Positions 21,406 to 33,154 of a stretch of 64,000 nucleotides of DNA are shown in pieces. Each line of letters opens with the position of its first letter. The first letter of the stretch is position 1. This DNA comes from Botryotinia globosa. Taxonomy: Eukaryota; Ascomycota; Leotiomycetes; Helotiales; Sclerotiniaceae. Position numbers and translations under genes: made by a program. The stretch spans positions 62,001 through 126,000 of the forward strand of contig RCSZ01000018.1 of NCBI GenBank assembly GCA_014898425.1, given 5' to 3'. The notes below the pieces were generated by a model. The model worked only from the letters and a program-made list of their open reading frames with translations. It did not search any database and was not told the DNA's origin.

Positions 21406-22630
21406 TTGTATATTGAATTTAATAGTTTTTTTTATATAAATTGAGGATTGATTAATAATCAAATCTAATCTTTAAGGTATTAATAAAAAATATTTTGAAA
21501 ATTGAAGTTTATTAAAGTAGAATTAAATATAAAATTTTATTTTCAAAATAATTTAAAAAAGATTATATAAATTAATTTCTTATATAAATTGAGAATATAA
21601 ATTAAAAGAAAAAGAAAAAAAGTGATAACTATATATAAGAGATTAAGGGTTTTCAAATGATATATTCTTTATATTACTAGCTTCAAAACTAAAGTTTTTA
21701 TAAAAAGTTGAAGTTGAAATAGTAAAAATATAACTAGAGCTTATATAATCAATTAAAAAAGGTTTATATTAAATGTAGCTGACCTAATATTAATAAAACT
21801 TATTTTAATACTATAGCTTTCGTAGTTTAATAATATAATTAATGATCTAATAAAAAGTGACCCACTAAAATCTAAATAAGATTAAAAAATCCGAAAAAAA
21901 AAATTCGACTTCGCCTGCAAGCTTTCAATAAAATTTCTTTTTTAGATTTTTATAATTATAAATATAATTATATAATACTTTCTTAAAAAGCAAGAGGTCT
22001 AGGAGCTTGTAGGCCTTTAATTTCTTTAAGATTGTATTTTGAATTGAATAATCTTTTATATAAATTGAGGATTAATTAATTATATAATTTAATATTTAAA
22101 TTCGAATTCAAAATAAATAAGATAAGAAATCCTTATTAAAATTCTTTCGCTTATAATATAATAATTTATATATAAAAAGAAAATTATTCAAAAAAGATTT
22201 TATATTAAAACTTGAATATTAATACATTCCTTTTGAAAATTCTAAAATAGATTTTAAAATTATAATAATATTAATAATAATGAATGCTTTTTAATAATAT
22301 AATATTTTTTATAATAAAATTATAGTTTATATTGTTCTATATAATACAATTTTTCTTTCTAAGATTTCTATAAATATATTATACAAATTATAGAATTTTT
22401 TTTTATTTCAAATAGAAATCTATTTTTGGAATTTATATCAAATATTCCTTATAAATCTCGATAAAATAATTACAATTCTTTATATAAATAAATCATTATT
22501 ATTTATAATTAAATCTCGAGCGTAACAAGAATTGGGGGTTTGGGGGTTAGCCCCTATAAAGATTAAAGAAATAAGAGAAAAAGCTTTTACGAATTCACAA
22601 TCTGAAAAATTCTTTTTCCCCGACGGCTAG

Positions 22631-22905
22631 TAAGATTCATAAGATTCATAAGATTTATAAGATTTATAAGATTTATAAGATTTATAAGATTTATAAGATT
22701 TTAAGATTTTAAGATTTTAAGATTTTAAGATTTTAAGATTTTAAGATTTTAAGATTTTAAGTTTTTAAGGTTTTAAGGTTTTAAGGTTTTAAGGTTTTAA
22801 GGTTTTAAGGTTTTAAGGTTTTAAGGTTTTAAGGTTTTAAGGTTTTAAGGTTTTAAGGTTTTAAGGTTTTAAGGTTTTAAGGTTTTAAAGTTTTAAAGTT
22901 TTATT
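22631..22905. repeat. Graded 8-9-bp tandem array
   Basis: About 275 bp of tandem short units that change in one direction along the array: 9-mers of the taagattca type, then taagattta, then the 8-mer attttaag, then a long run of the 8-mer ggttttaa, and finally agttttaa. Each variant occupies its own block and the blocks are not intermixed. Non-coding. Confidence 0.9.
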
Positions 22906-23381
22906 ATACCTTTAATACTTTGATATAAACTAAAAGCTAGAGGTTAATAAAGATTATTATTATTATTTATATATATACAGATTGTTTTTAATATAAAAAC
23001 ATAAAATATAAGATAAATCTTTAGGGTTTTTAATATAAGATAAATCCAAGGTATAAAATAGACCTAAAGACCTTCCATTATATGCCTAGGGCCTAGCCCT
23101 CACGTGCCTTATTAAACCCTATAACCTTGCGACCTTGATACCAATCTTTTTAAATTTTTTAAACCTTTTTCTCAAAAAAAAAAAAAAAAATTTAAAAAAA
23201 ATTTAAAAACAAACTATATATATTTTTTTTGATATTTTTGATAATTCCAAGTCTTTTTATAATCTAATTTTCAAGGGTTTCTAATAAAAAAATAAAAAAA
23301 TTAGAGTCTAAGAAGCTGAATAATTTTATATTTTAATTGGAAAAGCGTTATATGTATTATAAGCAGAGGCTAGAATTCTTA

Positions 23382-23473
23382 CAAAATATAAAATATAAAA
23401 TATAAAATATAAAATATAAAATATAAAATATAAAATATAAAATATAAAATATAAAATATAAAATATAAAATAT
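23382..23473. repeat. (AAAATAT)n 7-mer array
   Basis: About 13 tandem copies of aaaatat. It directly follows a segment homologous to 6.95-7.0 kb, at the position where the first copy diverges. Confidence 0.9.
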
Positions 23474-23529
23474 ATAATCTTAATATTTTAATGTAACTTT
23501 ATAACATAGAAAAAAGTATTAGAGGTTTA

Positions 23530-23690
23530 TATCACGGCGCCAACTACGTTGCCTTCGTGCCTCAGGCACGGACCCTTAGTGTGCCCTTAGCGGGCCCTTA
23601 GCGTACCCTACTTCCTATAATAGGGCCTCACTCTTTCATAGCTCTTAGAACTCTTATAATACAATATAAGTCTTTACCTATATCTTGACA
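23530..23690. mobile_element. Short LTR-like insertion, second copy
   Basis: A 161-bp relative of the unit at 6574-6723: cacggcgccaactacgttgc ... ggcctcac ... cttgaca. The first bases read TATCA in place of TGTCA (a G-to-A change). It has about 11 extra bases from duplication of a cccttagcg-like motif. The flanking pentamers (gttta, atttg) do not match, so the insertion boundary has decayed or recombined. Confidence 0.65.
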
Positions 23691-24360
23691 ATTTGCGAGC
23701 TCTTGAATCTTTTATTTTTTGAGAAAGTATAATACAATTATTATATTTATAATTATAAATATTAGAAAAAAGAAATTTATTAAAAAATTATAAACAAAAT
23801 CGATTTATTATTTTCAATTTTATAATTTATTTATATTTTCAATTCTATTTATATTTTCAATTTTATCTATATTTTCAAATTTTATTTATATTTTCAATTT
23901 TATTTATATTGAAATGAATTACTTTTATATTAAATCAATAATTATACTACTAAATTAAAAAAACTATAATATTAATAATATACTCACTATACTCAATATA
24001 ACGCTCTTTTAATTACTTACATAAGCATTAATTTTATATATATGATTAAAACTTTAATTCTTTATAAAAATCTTAATTTTGAAGTTAATATTATAAAAAT
24101 TATATTATTTAAAACCCCTTAATTTTTGAAATATAATTACTACTTTTCTTTTCTTTTTCAATTTATATTAATTTAAATAAATTAATTTGAATAATTTTAT
24201 TGAATAAGAATTTCCATTATAATTATAATATTAAGAAAATTACAAAATCATTATAACTAATAGAATTACTAGAATCGAGTTTTACTCAATAAAAATTCTC
24301 TTTTTTATATATATATCTTTAGTTCTTTTGAATAGTAATAATATTAGCGAGATAAATTTT

Positions 24361-25080
24361 TAATTATTCTTCTCTCCTTTTCTTTCTTCTTTCTTCTTTC
24401 TTCTCTCTTCTCTCTTCTCTCTTCTCTCTTCTCTCTTCTCTCTTCTCTCACCATTTCATAGCAAACCTTATTTACAATCTTATATAAACCTTATCCTCTT
24501 ATCCTTTTATTCCCTTATTCATTTATTTTCTCATTCACTCATCCTCCCATCCACTCATTCTCTCTCTCATTCTCTCCCCCATTCATTCTCTCCCTCATCA
24601 TCTCATTTATCTTCTCATTCATTTCCTCTCATTCATTCCGTCTCCATCTCTCCATCTCTCTCTCTCTTATTCTCTTCTCTATTTATTTATTCATTTATTC
24701 ATTTATTCATTTATTCATTTATTCATTTATTCATTTATTCATTTATTCATTTATTCATTTATTCATTTATTCATTTATTCATCTATTTATTTATTCATTT
24801 ATTCATTTATTCATTTATTCATTTATTTATTTATTCATTTATTCATTTATTCATTTATTCATTTATTCATTTATTCATTTATTCATTTATTCATTTATTT
24901 ATTTATTCATCTATTCATTTATTCATTTATTCATTTATTCATTTATTCATTTATTCATTTATTCATTTATTCATTTATTCATTTATTCATTTATTCATTT
25001 ATTCATTTATTCATTTATTCATTTATTCATTTATTCATTTATTCATTTATTCATTTATTCATTTATTCATTTATTTTATC
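24361..25080. repeat. Low-G simple-sequence tract with 8-bp (ATTTATTC)n array
   Basis: About 720 bp in which the plus strand has almost no G. It starts with polypyrimidine 7-mers (tctcttc, 24380-24450), passes through ct- and att-rich sequence and ends in roughly 48 copies of attcattt (about 24683-25075), with a few units degenerated to atttattt. It lies 0.7 kb beyond the 3' end of the minus-strand transcription factor gene. Confidence 0.9.
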
Positions 25081-25790
25081 ATCTATTCATCTATTTATCT
25101 ATATCAACATTAATATAAACATTAAGCTCAAATTCCAAAGCCCAACGCTAAATTCAAATCTCAAAGCTAAATTCAAATCCTTCAAAAATCAAAACCAAGA
25201 ATACAAGCCAAGTATATAACCGAGCAAATAAATCGTAGTCATGAATTAAATAGATATCAAATATTCACTTTGAGATTAAATAATAAGATATCAAATGACA
25301 ATACATGAAATGATAATATACCAAATCACAATATATCAAATGACAATCAAACTAAAACTTTTCCTTGGATATATAATATAACATGCCAAATCAATAAATT
25401 CATCATTACAACACCCATTCACATCTACAAATTCACAACAAGACGCCATCAAAAAGATGATAACAAAAAATATTCCGCGTGCAATTGCTATTACTTAGCA
25501 CTATGCTGTGCATCCTTACCCCAGACCACCTCATCACCTCATCACCCTACCCCCACCCATCCTCATTCCTTATTCTCATAACTAAATAAAATCAATAAAT
25601 CAAAAATAAATCCAAAAAACACATAACAACGCCTAAAAAGAGTGGGTAGATGAACAACCCCATCCAACCCAAAGATTTCCCAAGTCCTACACCCATCCAA
25701 ACCAGCCTCTTTTATCCAACCCTAAAATTCCACGCCCTCTAGTGTACACTTTCAATCCAAAGAAGTTGGAAGAAATATCCCAACATTCTC
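25081..25790. other. 3' flank of the transcription factor gene
   Basis: About 700 bp between the simple-sequence tract and the stop codon. The plus strand is still strikingly poor in G and rich in A and C. Direct repeats of a tatcaaatgacaata type lie at about 25310-25350. No gene. The 3' untranslated region presumably lies at the right end. Confidence 0.4.
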
Positions 25791-28139
25791 TCACGGACTG
25801 CCAAAGAAGACATCCTCTTCATTCCTGAACATGCCAGAATTATCAGCTGCGACGCCAAACATATTGTCGAATTTTCCCATCAAAAGATCTGGATCACGTT
25901 CGAGTTGCGTAATGCTGGTACTTCCCGTGACAGCAAAAGCCTCCAAGAACATATCATCTTGCTCTGTAATATTTGGCAGATTACTGAGTTCACCACTATT
26001 TGAAACGGCATCTAGGTCATATTGATTGGCGCTAGCCGTGGGCGAGGAAGATGACTGGCACAAAGCAGGCGGTGAGTAATTGCCATGTGCAGATTTGGTG
26101 GGTGATCTCGAGTTTGATCGCAGATGTTCAGGAAAGTTGAGTCGAGTCCGGAATCCATTTGGCGCATGCGTTGATTGCATTGAATTTGGTTCGACGCATT
26201 CGGCAATTGATGTCATTGAGGAAATGGAAGATATTGATGCTGCTACCGAAGAGGACCTTTCTCTAGAGAATTGATAGCTATCGCGTGTGGCGAGAGAGCT
26301 TTGAGAGAAGCCATAGTCTCCAAACGGCCTCTCATCAAGGATGTCTAGATCGCTACGAGGTGATTGGGCGCATGCACTTTCCGAGTATTCTGATGATGAT
26401 GTGTCGGAAGGGCTCGTCTTATTTTTGCTGCGAGTGCGTGATGCCTTTTCAACCCGTTCTTCATCGTCAGGCCGATTCTTCCTCGGTCTACCTCTCTTGA
26501 CCGTCTTCTTCACCACACCTTCGAAAGCACCAATACACATCCCGCGTTGTCTGTGGCGAGTCAAAGCATCATGTCTCGCAAAACTATTTCCACATTGGCA
26601 CGGATAAGGCTTTACACCAGTGTGAATCTTTGCGTGTCGTTTGAGATCATGTTGGCGTACAAAGCATTTGTGGCAGTGTGGACATTGAAATTGTCTATCC
26701 CCAAGATGGGTCTGAACATGTGACTTGATATTTTCCTTTCGACCAAATCGCTTACCGCATTCTGGATACAAGCAGAGCCACTTGGTATCGCCCGGTTCCG
26801 GTGCCTGAATGTAGGTAGCGATATCATCAATGGTGATGCCCGTATCGGTAATTGACTCTTCGAGGTTGATACTCGAGACTGATTCCGATCGTCGATAGGA
26901 TTGAGCAGGAGAACTACAAGCTGGCTCCGAAGCGGGAAGACCGTGAGAGTAATTAGACATAGGGTAAGGCGATACGTCTGGCGCTTCCAAGATAGGTCTG
27001 CTTGTGAAAGGATCTCGGAAAACATTTCTGCGAGATTGTTCTGGAGATGAGGGATATGATAGATCTTGTGAAACATTAGAAGTCGGTGAGTATTGTGCCG
27101 CTTGGAATTGTGCATCATTCTTCATAAAATCGAGGTTGATAGTCGACATATTCATGAAATTCGATGTTGGCATCGGTGCGGAGTCAAATGTGCTGGCAGT
27201 GGGCATGGGTCCTGATCCTAGTGGGGCAGGTTCGGCTTTCATCTCAGCTTCTCGTCTCATGTCGTCAAAAACATTCTTGGTTCTCTGATTACTTTTAGGT
27301 TTGATCGTTTCCTCCATAGAGGTGTCGTAATCATCACGAAATCTTTGTGGGATGTGTTCCAGCTTGATGGTTCGGTCGTATGGACTCTCGAGGGGAGCTG
27401 GGGGGAAGTAATCTAGCACAATGAGAAGATGTTCGAAAACTCAGGATGACAACTTACTGGTAGAGTTTGCATCTGGAGGCGTAATTGGTCTCGACGGTGA
27501 TTTCAAAGCTAGATTCTCGAATTGGGCAACCCTATCCAAGATGACACCAGTAATACTTCTCGATGATCTTCTGCTGTGGTTTGCAGAACTCGGTTGTGAA
27601 TGGACACTGTGTACCTCGGAATCCTGAAAGAATTCCATGAATGTTGGTGTCATTGCCGTGTTTGTGGTGAAGAAGTCGAACTCATTGTTCCCATTGAAGT
27701 TTGGATCGACTGGTATGATCGGGTTCATTGGGCCGGAATATGAATATGAGTGTTGATGACCTTGCACTTCATATGGATTTGAACATCCGGCGTCGAACGA
27801 TTGTCTGTGTGGGGTGACGAGTGGTGAAACAAAATGATTCTCGTCATTGTCGTAAATCGGAAATGGCTGCTGGCCCGGGCGAAGCAGTCTCTGCTGCTGC
27901 GTCTCTCGCAAAACATGCTGTTGTGTCGATTGATATCCTATGTTAGTATTACTTACCGATTGACCCTGCTGTGGGATTGGCCGTGGTCGTGTATCCAGAC
28001 TCATCCCACGTCGGTGGGCATGTCGTTGGACCGGTGGCAGGTTGTTTGCCTTCACTGCATCGAATGCGGTTGGAGTGGAATTTTGTCGTCGATGTTGTCG
28101 ATGTCGATTTTGAAGGTTGTTGGATGGATTAGACAGCAT
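25791..28139 (-). CDS. Swi5/Ace2-type C2H2 zinc-finger transcription factor
   Basis: Two exons, 28139-27458 and 27412-25791, with a 45-nt intron, encode 767 residues. Three zinc fingers occupy about residues 439-520. The first two are C2H2 (WLCLYPECGKRF..H..H and FQCPHCHKCF..H..H). The third has the CxC start and terminal Cys (PCQCGNSF...H...C) that mark Swi5/Ace2 proteins, which control cell-separation and late-mitotic/G1 genes. An AT-hook-like KRGRPRK follows at about 533-539. The rest is Ser/Pro/Gln-rich and disordered. The start at 28139 gives a polar N-terminus (MLSNPSNN); an in-frame ATG at 28226 would add 29 residues. A GTAAGT...TACTAAC motif inside exon 1 may define a 39-nt optional intron (27918-27956). 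The gene is divergent from the CBS/PB1 gene. Confidence 0.85.
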
Positions 28140-30539
28140 TATGAATGCTCGAAGAGTTCGGAAATGATGTCGATTGAAAGTATTGCAATTAAGCAAACCT
28201 ATATGTTCCGAGACTATGCAATGCATGAATTAGCGCGATGATCGATGTATGAAGATAGAGCGGTCTAGATATCCATAATCGTACATACATACCTCACGCA
28301 GCGCAAGCCGTTAGGCCGGGCAAATGTTGATCTCAGGACTGTTCAGCAGTACTTGAGTCTTTTTGTTTTTGTTCTTGTTTTTGTTAATATGTGTGAGAGA
28401 TAGCGGACTTTCCTCAGCCCTTTGAAGTCAATGGAGCAATGAGCTAATAGGTGTGTCTAACGAGCGTCTTCTCTTCTCCGGTCGAGGAAGAGTGATCTGA
28501 TCTACTTTCTTTGGTAGTTGTAAGATGCAAGTAATATAATGATTGTTTCTTTTGCAGAATGAGAATCTTTTTGGGAATCTGGATATGAATTTGTGGGGAG
28601 GTGTGGAGAGATAAATGAAGGATGAGGGGAGCGAAGAGAGGAATTGAAGGTTTAGATAGTCCAGTGCGCGACCTGAAAGCTGATGTGATCTCAGGCGCCA
28701 AAATCAACAAATCCGAGGGTCGGTTGGGATAGCAACGAATTTGGATGGACTACTGTAATTAACCAATGAAAGATAAATCGAGATGAATCAAGATAAAAGA
28801 GCAGATACAAGAACAAGAGCTTAATCAGATGATCCGTGTACCATGGAAAGGAAGGAATGGATGGATGGATGGATGGATTGATTGATTGAATTGAATTGTC
28901 CTAGGTACTTTGTCCGCTTTTATAAAGAGAAAACTTCGGATAAAGTTTTATTAAAATGGTGAGAGTACCTGGGTAAGCAAAATCAAGAATTTAGGGCGGA
29001 TGGCCAATCACTCAAGTCAGGTAGGGAAGGAAGGAAAGGAAAGGTTTATGGGAGAGAGGGAGAGAGAGGGAGAGAGAGGGAGAGAGAGGGAGAGAGAGAG
29101 GGAGAGAGAGAGAGAGAGAGTTATGGTATACAAAGTCAATGTGATGATTTCCCGAGGTCCCTTTTACAGATTACCAGACAGGAAGGAGAGGGGAGGAAGG
29201 ATGGAGCATAGGTATGAGGAAGATAATAAATGGTAATCAGTACTCGGTATTGGATGATGATTAAATTAATAATGTAATTTATGTGATTATGTAATTTATT
29301 AACTATATAATTGATGTGATTATATAATTGATGTGATTATATAATTATGTGATTATATAATTGATGTGATTATGTAATTATGTGATTATGTAATTATGTA
29401 ATTATGTAATTTATGTGATTATGTGATTATGTAATTATGTAATTATGTGATTATGTGATTATGTAATTTATTATACCTAATTATCCTCTGTTTTATTCTC
29501 CGTTTTATGTTGGACTTGTATATCAAGATATCTATGTTTATATACGTAGGTAGTATAATTTCTATAAATATTAGATTCTTTATATTATACTATACTATAT
29601 TATATTATATTATCCTATCCTATCCTATCCTACATCGACATACTACTTCCTAGCTACATATCACACACATACTACCTAGATACATACCACATACAAAACA
29701 CCACATACATACTACCTAGATACATATCATACACTCAACACCATACACCCACACTACACACCCACACCACCTAGGTATACACCACATTCAGAATTGATGA
29801 TTTCACCATGATTCATTTGGAATTTCCAATCTGAAACTGTTTCACATCCTTCTCTCCCTAGTCACTACCCAGTACCTCCCCAGCCCTCACCTACTACAAA
29901 CCACATACTCAGAATCCTCACCCATCTATTTTTAACCCTCATCATGAGATCACTGCAATTTGAAATTTCCTCTTCGAGCTCTCCCAAGAAACAGCGTCCT
30001 CAATTCAATCTCCGGCTGGGAATCGTGCACTTGGTACCAAAGATTCATTCCCTCTCTTCTTCTTCCACCGGTGGGCTGTCCAGGTATACCTAGGTAGTAC
30101 CGTGCCTACCGTCCCTACCGTATTGAATGGGAATCTCCGTGTTTCCCTGTCAACTATCACCCGTCCTTCCATTTCTCCTTGACGATGATATGTTATATAC
30201 CTACCAGAGCGTCCCGGAAAGATACTTCGTCCACCACCAAAAAGATCACGACAAAAAGATTACGACAAAAACCTTCCAATCCTTCCAAATCTTAATCATC
30301 TACACCTCTTCAACTCTCCTTCGTCCATTCTCCATTAACTTTCAACGTTACTTTATAAATGATGCACAATTGACTTTTCTTATTGCTTTCTCCCGAATTT
30401 CCTTGGGCCATTTCATACACACATCATACTACTGTACTTGATAAAACTCCCAAACGACTAAACCCCCTAATCCCTAGTCTCCTCTCAGCCTAACTAATCA
30501 GGTACCCCCGTTCATAAAGTTGTGGGCGCTTAATTAATC
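28140..30539. promoter_or_regulatory. 2.4-kb divergent intergenic region with microsatellites
   Basis: The shared upstream region of the Swi5/Ace2-type gene (minus) and the CBS/PB1 gene (plus). It contains an (atgg)n run at 28857-28878, a gggaga/gaga purine tract at 29046-29120, a long degenerate series of tgtgattatgtaat-type units (29250-29470), and two copies of an actacctagatacata repeat near 29671 and 29708. A TAATTAATCATGGC context precedes the plus-strand ATG. The long leader is plausible for a cell-cycle regulator. No additional gene is supported. Confidence 0.5.
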
Positions 30540-32800
30540 ATGGCATCCACCACGGGCACAATGCGTGGGACTCCAAGTCGCAGCGGTCAGGCGCGTGGTC
30601 AATTGCCTGTCTTTAGCAATAGTCCGGCGTCGAATATCCCTCGACCCGCACAAGATTCTCATGCGACAAATGCAACGACTCCAAATACACAAAGTGAAGT
30701 CGGTGGATCCAGTATGAGTGCAAGCAGAGCAAAACAATCCAAGAGGGATGAGGTATGTTGTATTATTCTCACATTATTGTTTCATCGTGTTTCCCCGTCG
30801 CCATTTTGGTTAAATCCTTTGCATATCAAGAAATTCGTTCGTGGTGTCTGCAGTTGCCAACCCTCCCACCATGCCGCAAATCAGACGTCAAAAGAGTAAA
30901 TCGAGGTTGACAGTTCCGCAGGCCATCCGGAGGAAGATCGAGACGGATCTCAGTAAGAAGAGCAAGACGACAGGTCGCGCTCGTCAAACAAGAAAGGCCC
31001 CGCCAGGAACCGTTCTCGCCCTGCGTCCCAGTCAAGCCCTCCAGATCAAGCCGAATACCACGGTAGCAGAGGCTGCACAGTTGATGGCCGCAAAGAGAGA
31101 AGATTGCGTTCTAGTTACCGATGATGACGACCGTATTGCAGGCATTTTTACTGCCAAAGATTTGGCCTTTCGAGTCGTTGGAGCAGGAATCAAGGCCGCC
31201 AATATCACAATCGCAGAGATCATGACCAAAAATCCTCTCTGTGCGAGAACCGACACCAGTGCTACCGATGCCTTGGATCTGATGGTCAGAAAGGGATTCC
31301 GCCATTTACCAGTCATGGACGAGAACCAAGACATCTCGGGTATTCTTGACATCACAAAGTGCTTTTACGATGCCATGGAAAAATTGGAGCGGGCTTATAG
31401 CTCATCGAGAAAGCTGTACGATGCTTTAGAAGGTGTTCAATCCGAATTGGGATCCAGTCAACCACAACAAATCATTCAATATGTGGAAGCTCTTCGATCA
31501 AAAATGTCCGGACCTACTTTGGAATCCGTCCTCACTGGAATTCCACCTACCACGGTTACCGTACGTACATCCGTCAAGGAGGCTGCGGCATTGATGAAGG
31601 AGAACCATACCACGGCTGTTCTTGTACAAGATGGGGGATCAATTACTGGTATTTTCACAAGTAAAGATGTCGTTTTGCGTGTCATCGCCCCAGGATTGGA
31701 CCCCTCCAACTGCTCTGTTGTACGTGTCATGACCCCGCACCCGGATTTTGCTCCTATGGATATGACGATTCAAGCAGCGTTAAGAAAGATGCATGGTAAG
31801 TTTTGGTTGATTTTCTTGACATGTACATGGACTGACGTTATTAGATGGACATTACTTGAACTTACCAGTCATGAACGATCAAGGCGAAATTGTCGGCATG
31901 GTTGATGTTCTCAAACTAACGTATGCTACCTTGGAGCAAATTAACACCATGCAAACAGGTGAAAGTGATAGCGGTCCAGCATGGAATAAGTTTTGGATGT
32001 CTCTGGAGCATGACAATGAATCAATGATATCTGGTGAGGGAAGTCATCATCATACTACTGGCGGTCGTTCTTTGATGTCCCCAGACATGTCAAAAAGTCA
32101 TGAACGTCAAGTGGATGCTAGTGTTGCGCCTAATGATTCTGCTTCACATGTTGGTGTAGATTCTCCCTCGCATTCACATCTGAGTCGTCACAACGATATT
32201 CCTCCTGAGGATGTTCCCTTTGCATTCAAATTCAAGGCTCCAAGCGGACGTGTGCACCGAGTTCAAGTCATAGCCAGTCATGGTTTAGCTGAACTTATTT
32301 CTGCTGTAACAGGCAAGCTGGGTTCAGAAATTGATGCTGTCGGAGGTGTAGCAAATGTGGAGGACGGTAAAATCGGCGCATCTGGGTTTGCTCTCAGTTA
32401 TCTCGATGATGAGGGTGATTCTGTATCAATCACAACTGATGAAGATCTTCTGGAAGCAATTGTCCTTGCTAGAAATGGTCATCGGGATAAAGTCGACTTG
32501 TTCGTTCACGATCCTGAGAAGCCACCCATGGCTGCTACTTTAGATCCTCCGCCACCCATCATTCAAGTAGCGACTCCACCAGCGTCAGCTACTATCCGAA
32601 GACGTCGCGTCGTTGATTCTGAAGATGAAAGCGACGATGAACCTCGAGTCAAATCAAAGTCACGAAAGGCAGCAGCTCCACCACCAGCGGCAGACGTCAT
32701 TCAAGGAGTACCAAATGAGCTCTTATTGCCTGGAGCAATTGTAACTCTTGCAGTTGTTATTGTTGGAGTTTTTGCATTGACTCGCGCTACGAGCCGTTAA
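30540..32800 (+). CDS. Four-CBS plus PB1 domain membrane protein (Mug70-like)
   Basis: Three exons, 30540-30752, 30922-31795 and 31845-32800, encode 680 residues. Four CBS motifs form two tandem pairs (about residues 105-157, 168-224, 280-330 and 340-395); CBS pairs usually bind adenosyl nucleotides. A PB1-like domain follows (about 487-585) and a single C-terminal membrane segment (about 655-676). This arrangement is that of the fungal Mug70-type protein. Exon 1 is Ser-rich, with SASRAKQSKRDE at its end. I chose acceptor 30921 because it joins in frame to AIRRKIETDLSKK and gives the family's usual continuous basic segment. The nearer CAG at 30853 would shift the frame, and an in-frame acceptor at 30894 is a weaker alternative. 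The precise cellular role is uncertain. Confidence 0.85.
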
Positions 32801-33154
32801 CCTAATGTTTTAGAGTTTGCGTTGATATTGTTAGACTTCAATTCTCTGTAGATCTCCATCTTTTCGACGGAGTCATACAAGCATCATGTTGCCTTTTGAT
32901 AACCATTTGATAGTTTTGCGGGAATTCAACTCTATACCCTTCTTTGCAAATAAATAGAATTTACACCTTATGCTACATGTGAAATTGAGATTTTTACTCC
33001 ACGATGGTGATTATTGTCTCAAACATTGTCACCGTCATGAAAAATACAATGCTCCGAAACGGGGTTAGCGTGTGTTGCCCCACTAGCGTGATATCAATGT
33101 CCGAGATCTCAAAAAAGTCTCGATAACGTCAACATAGCCATAACAACCCCCGAA
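32801..33154. other. Intergenic region between CBS/PB1 and MRP4 genes
   Basis: A 354-bp stretch with the 3' region of the upstream gene and a compact promoter for the ribosomal protein gene. No repeats or RNA genes are seen. Confidence 0.4.

Larger units (their letters stand above)
19766..24360. other. AT-rich, gene-free repeat block
   Basis: About 4.6 kb with no credible open frame. It starts with the left end of a family B element (agtcgaataccccactttcg at 19774) whose right end I cannot find. Direct repeats of a ctttaagattgtat...ttgaattga motif at about 21400 and 22020, fragments shared with 6.7-7.0 kb, an inverted-repeat element (21106-21405), simple arrays and an LTR-like copy (23530) show that it is layered, RIP-degraded transposon sequence. 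Confidence 0.7.

Noticed and set aside
22766..22884. ggttttaa array as an internal telomere
   Set aside because: The unit differs from the usual fungal TTAGGG telomere repeat and grades smoothly into other local variants, so it looks like a local satellite.
27918..27956. 19-nt 'intron' GTAAGTAATACTAACATAG in the Swi5/Ace2-type gene
   Set aside because: It is far too short to splice and would break the reading frame. Only the 39-nt version is considered, and only as an optional event.
28140..28226. 29-codon N-terminal extension of the Swi5/Ace2-type protein
   Set aside because: Cys/His/Ile-rich and unlike the polar start that follows. The ATG at 28139 is preferred, though the extension cannot be excluded.
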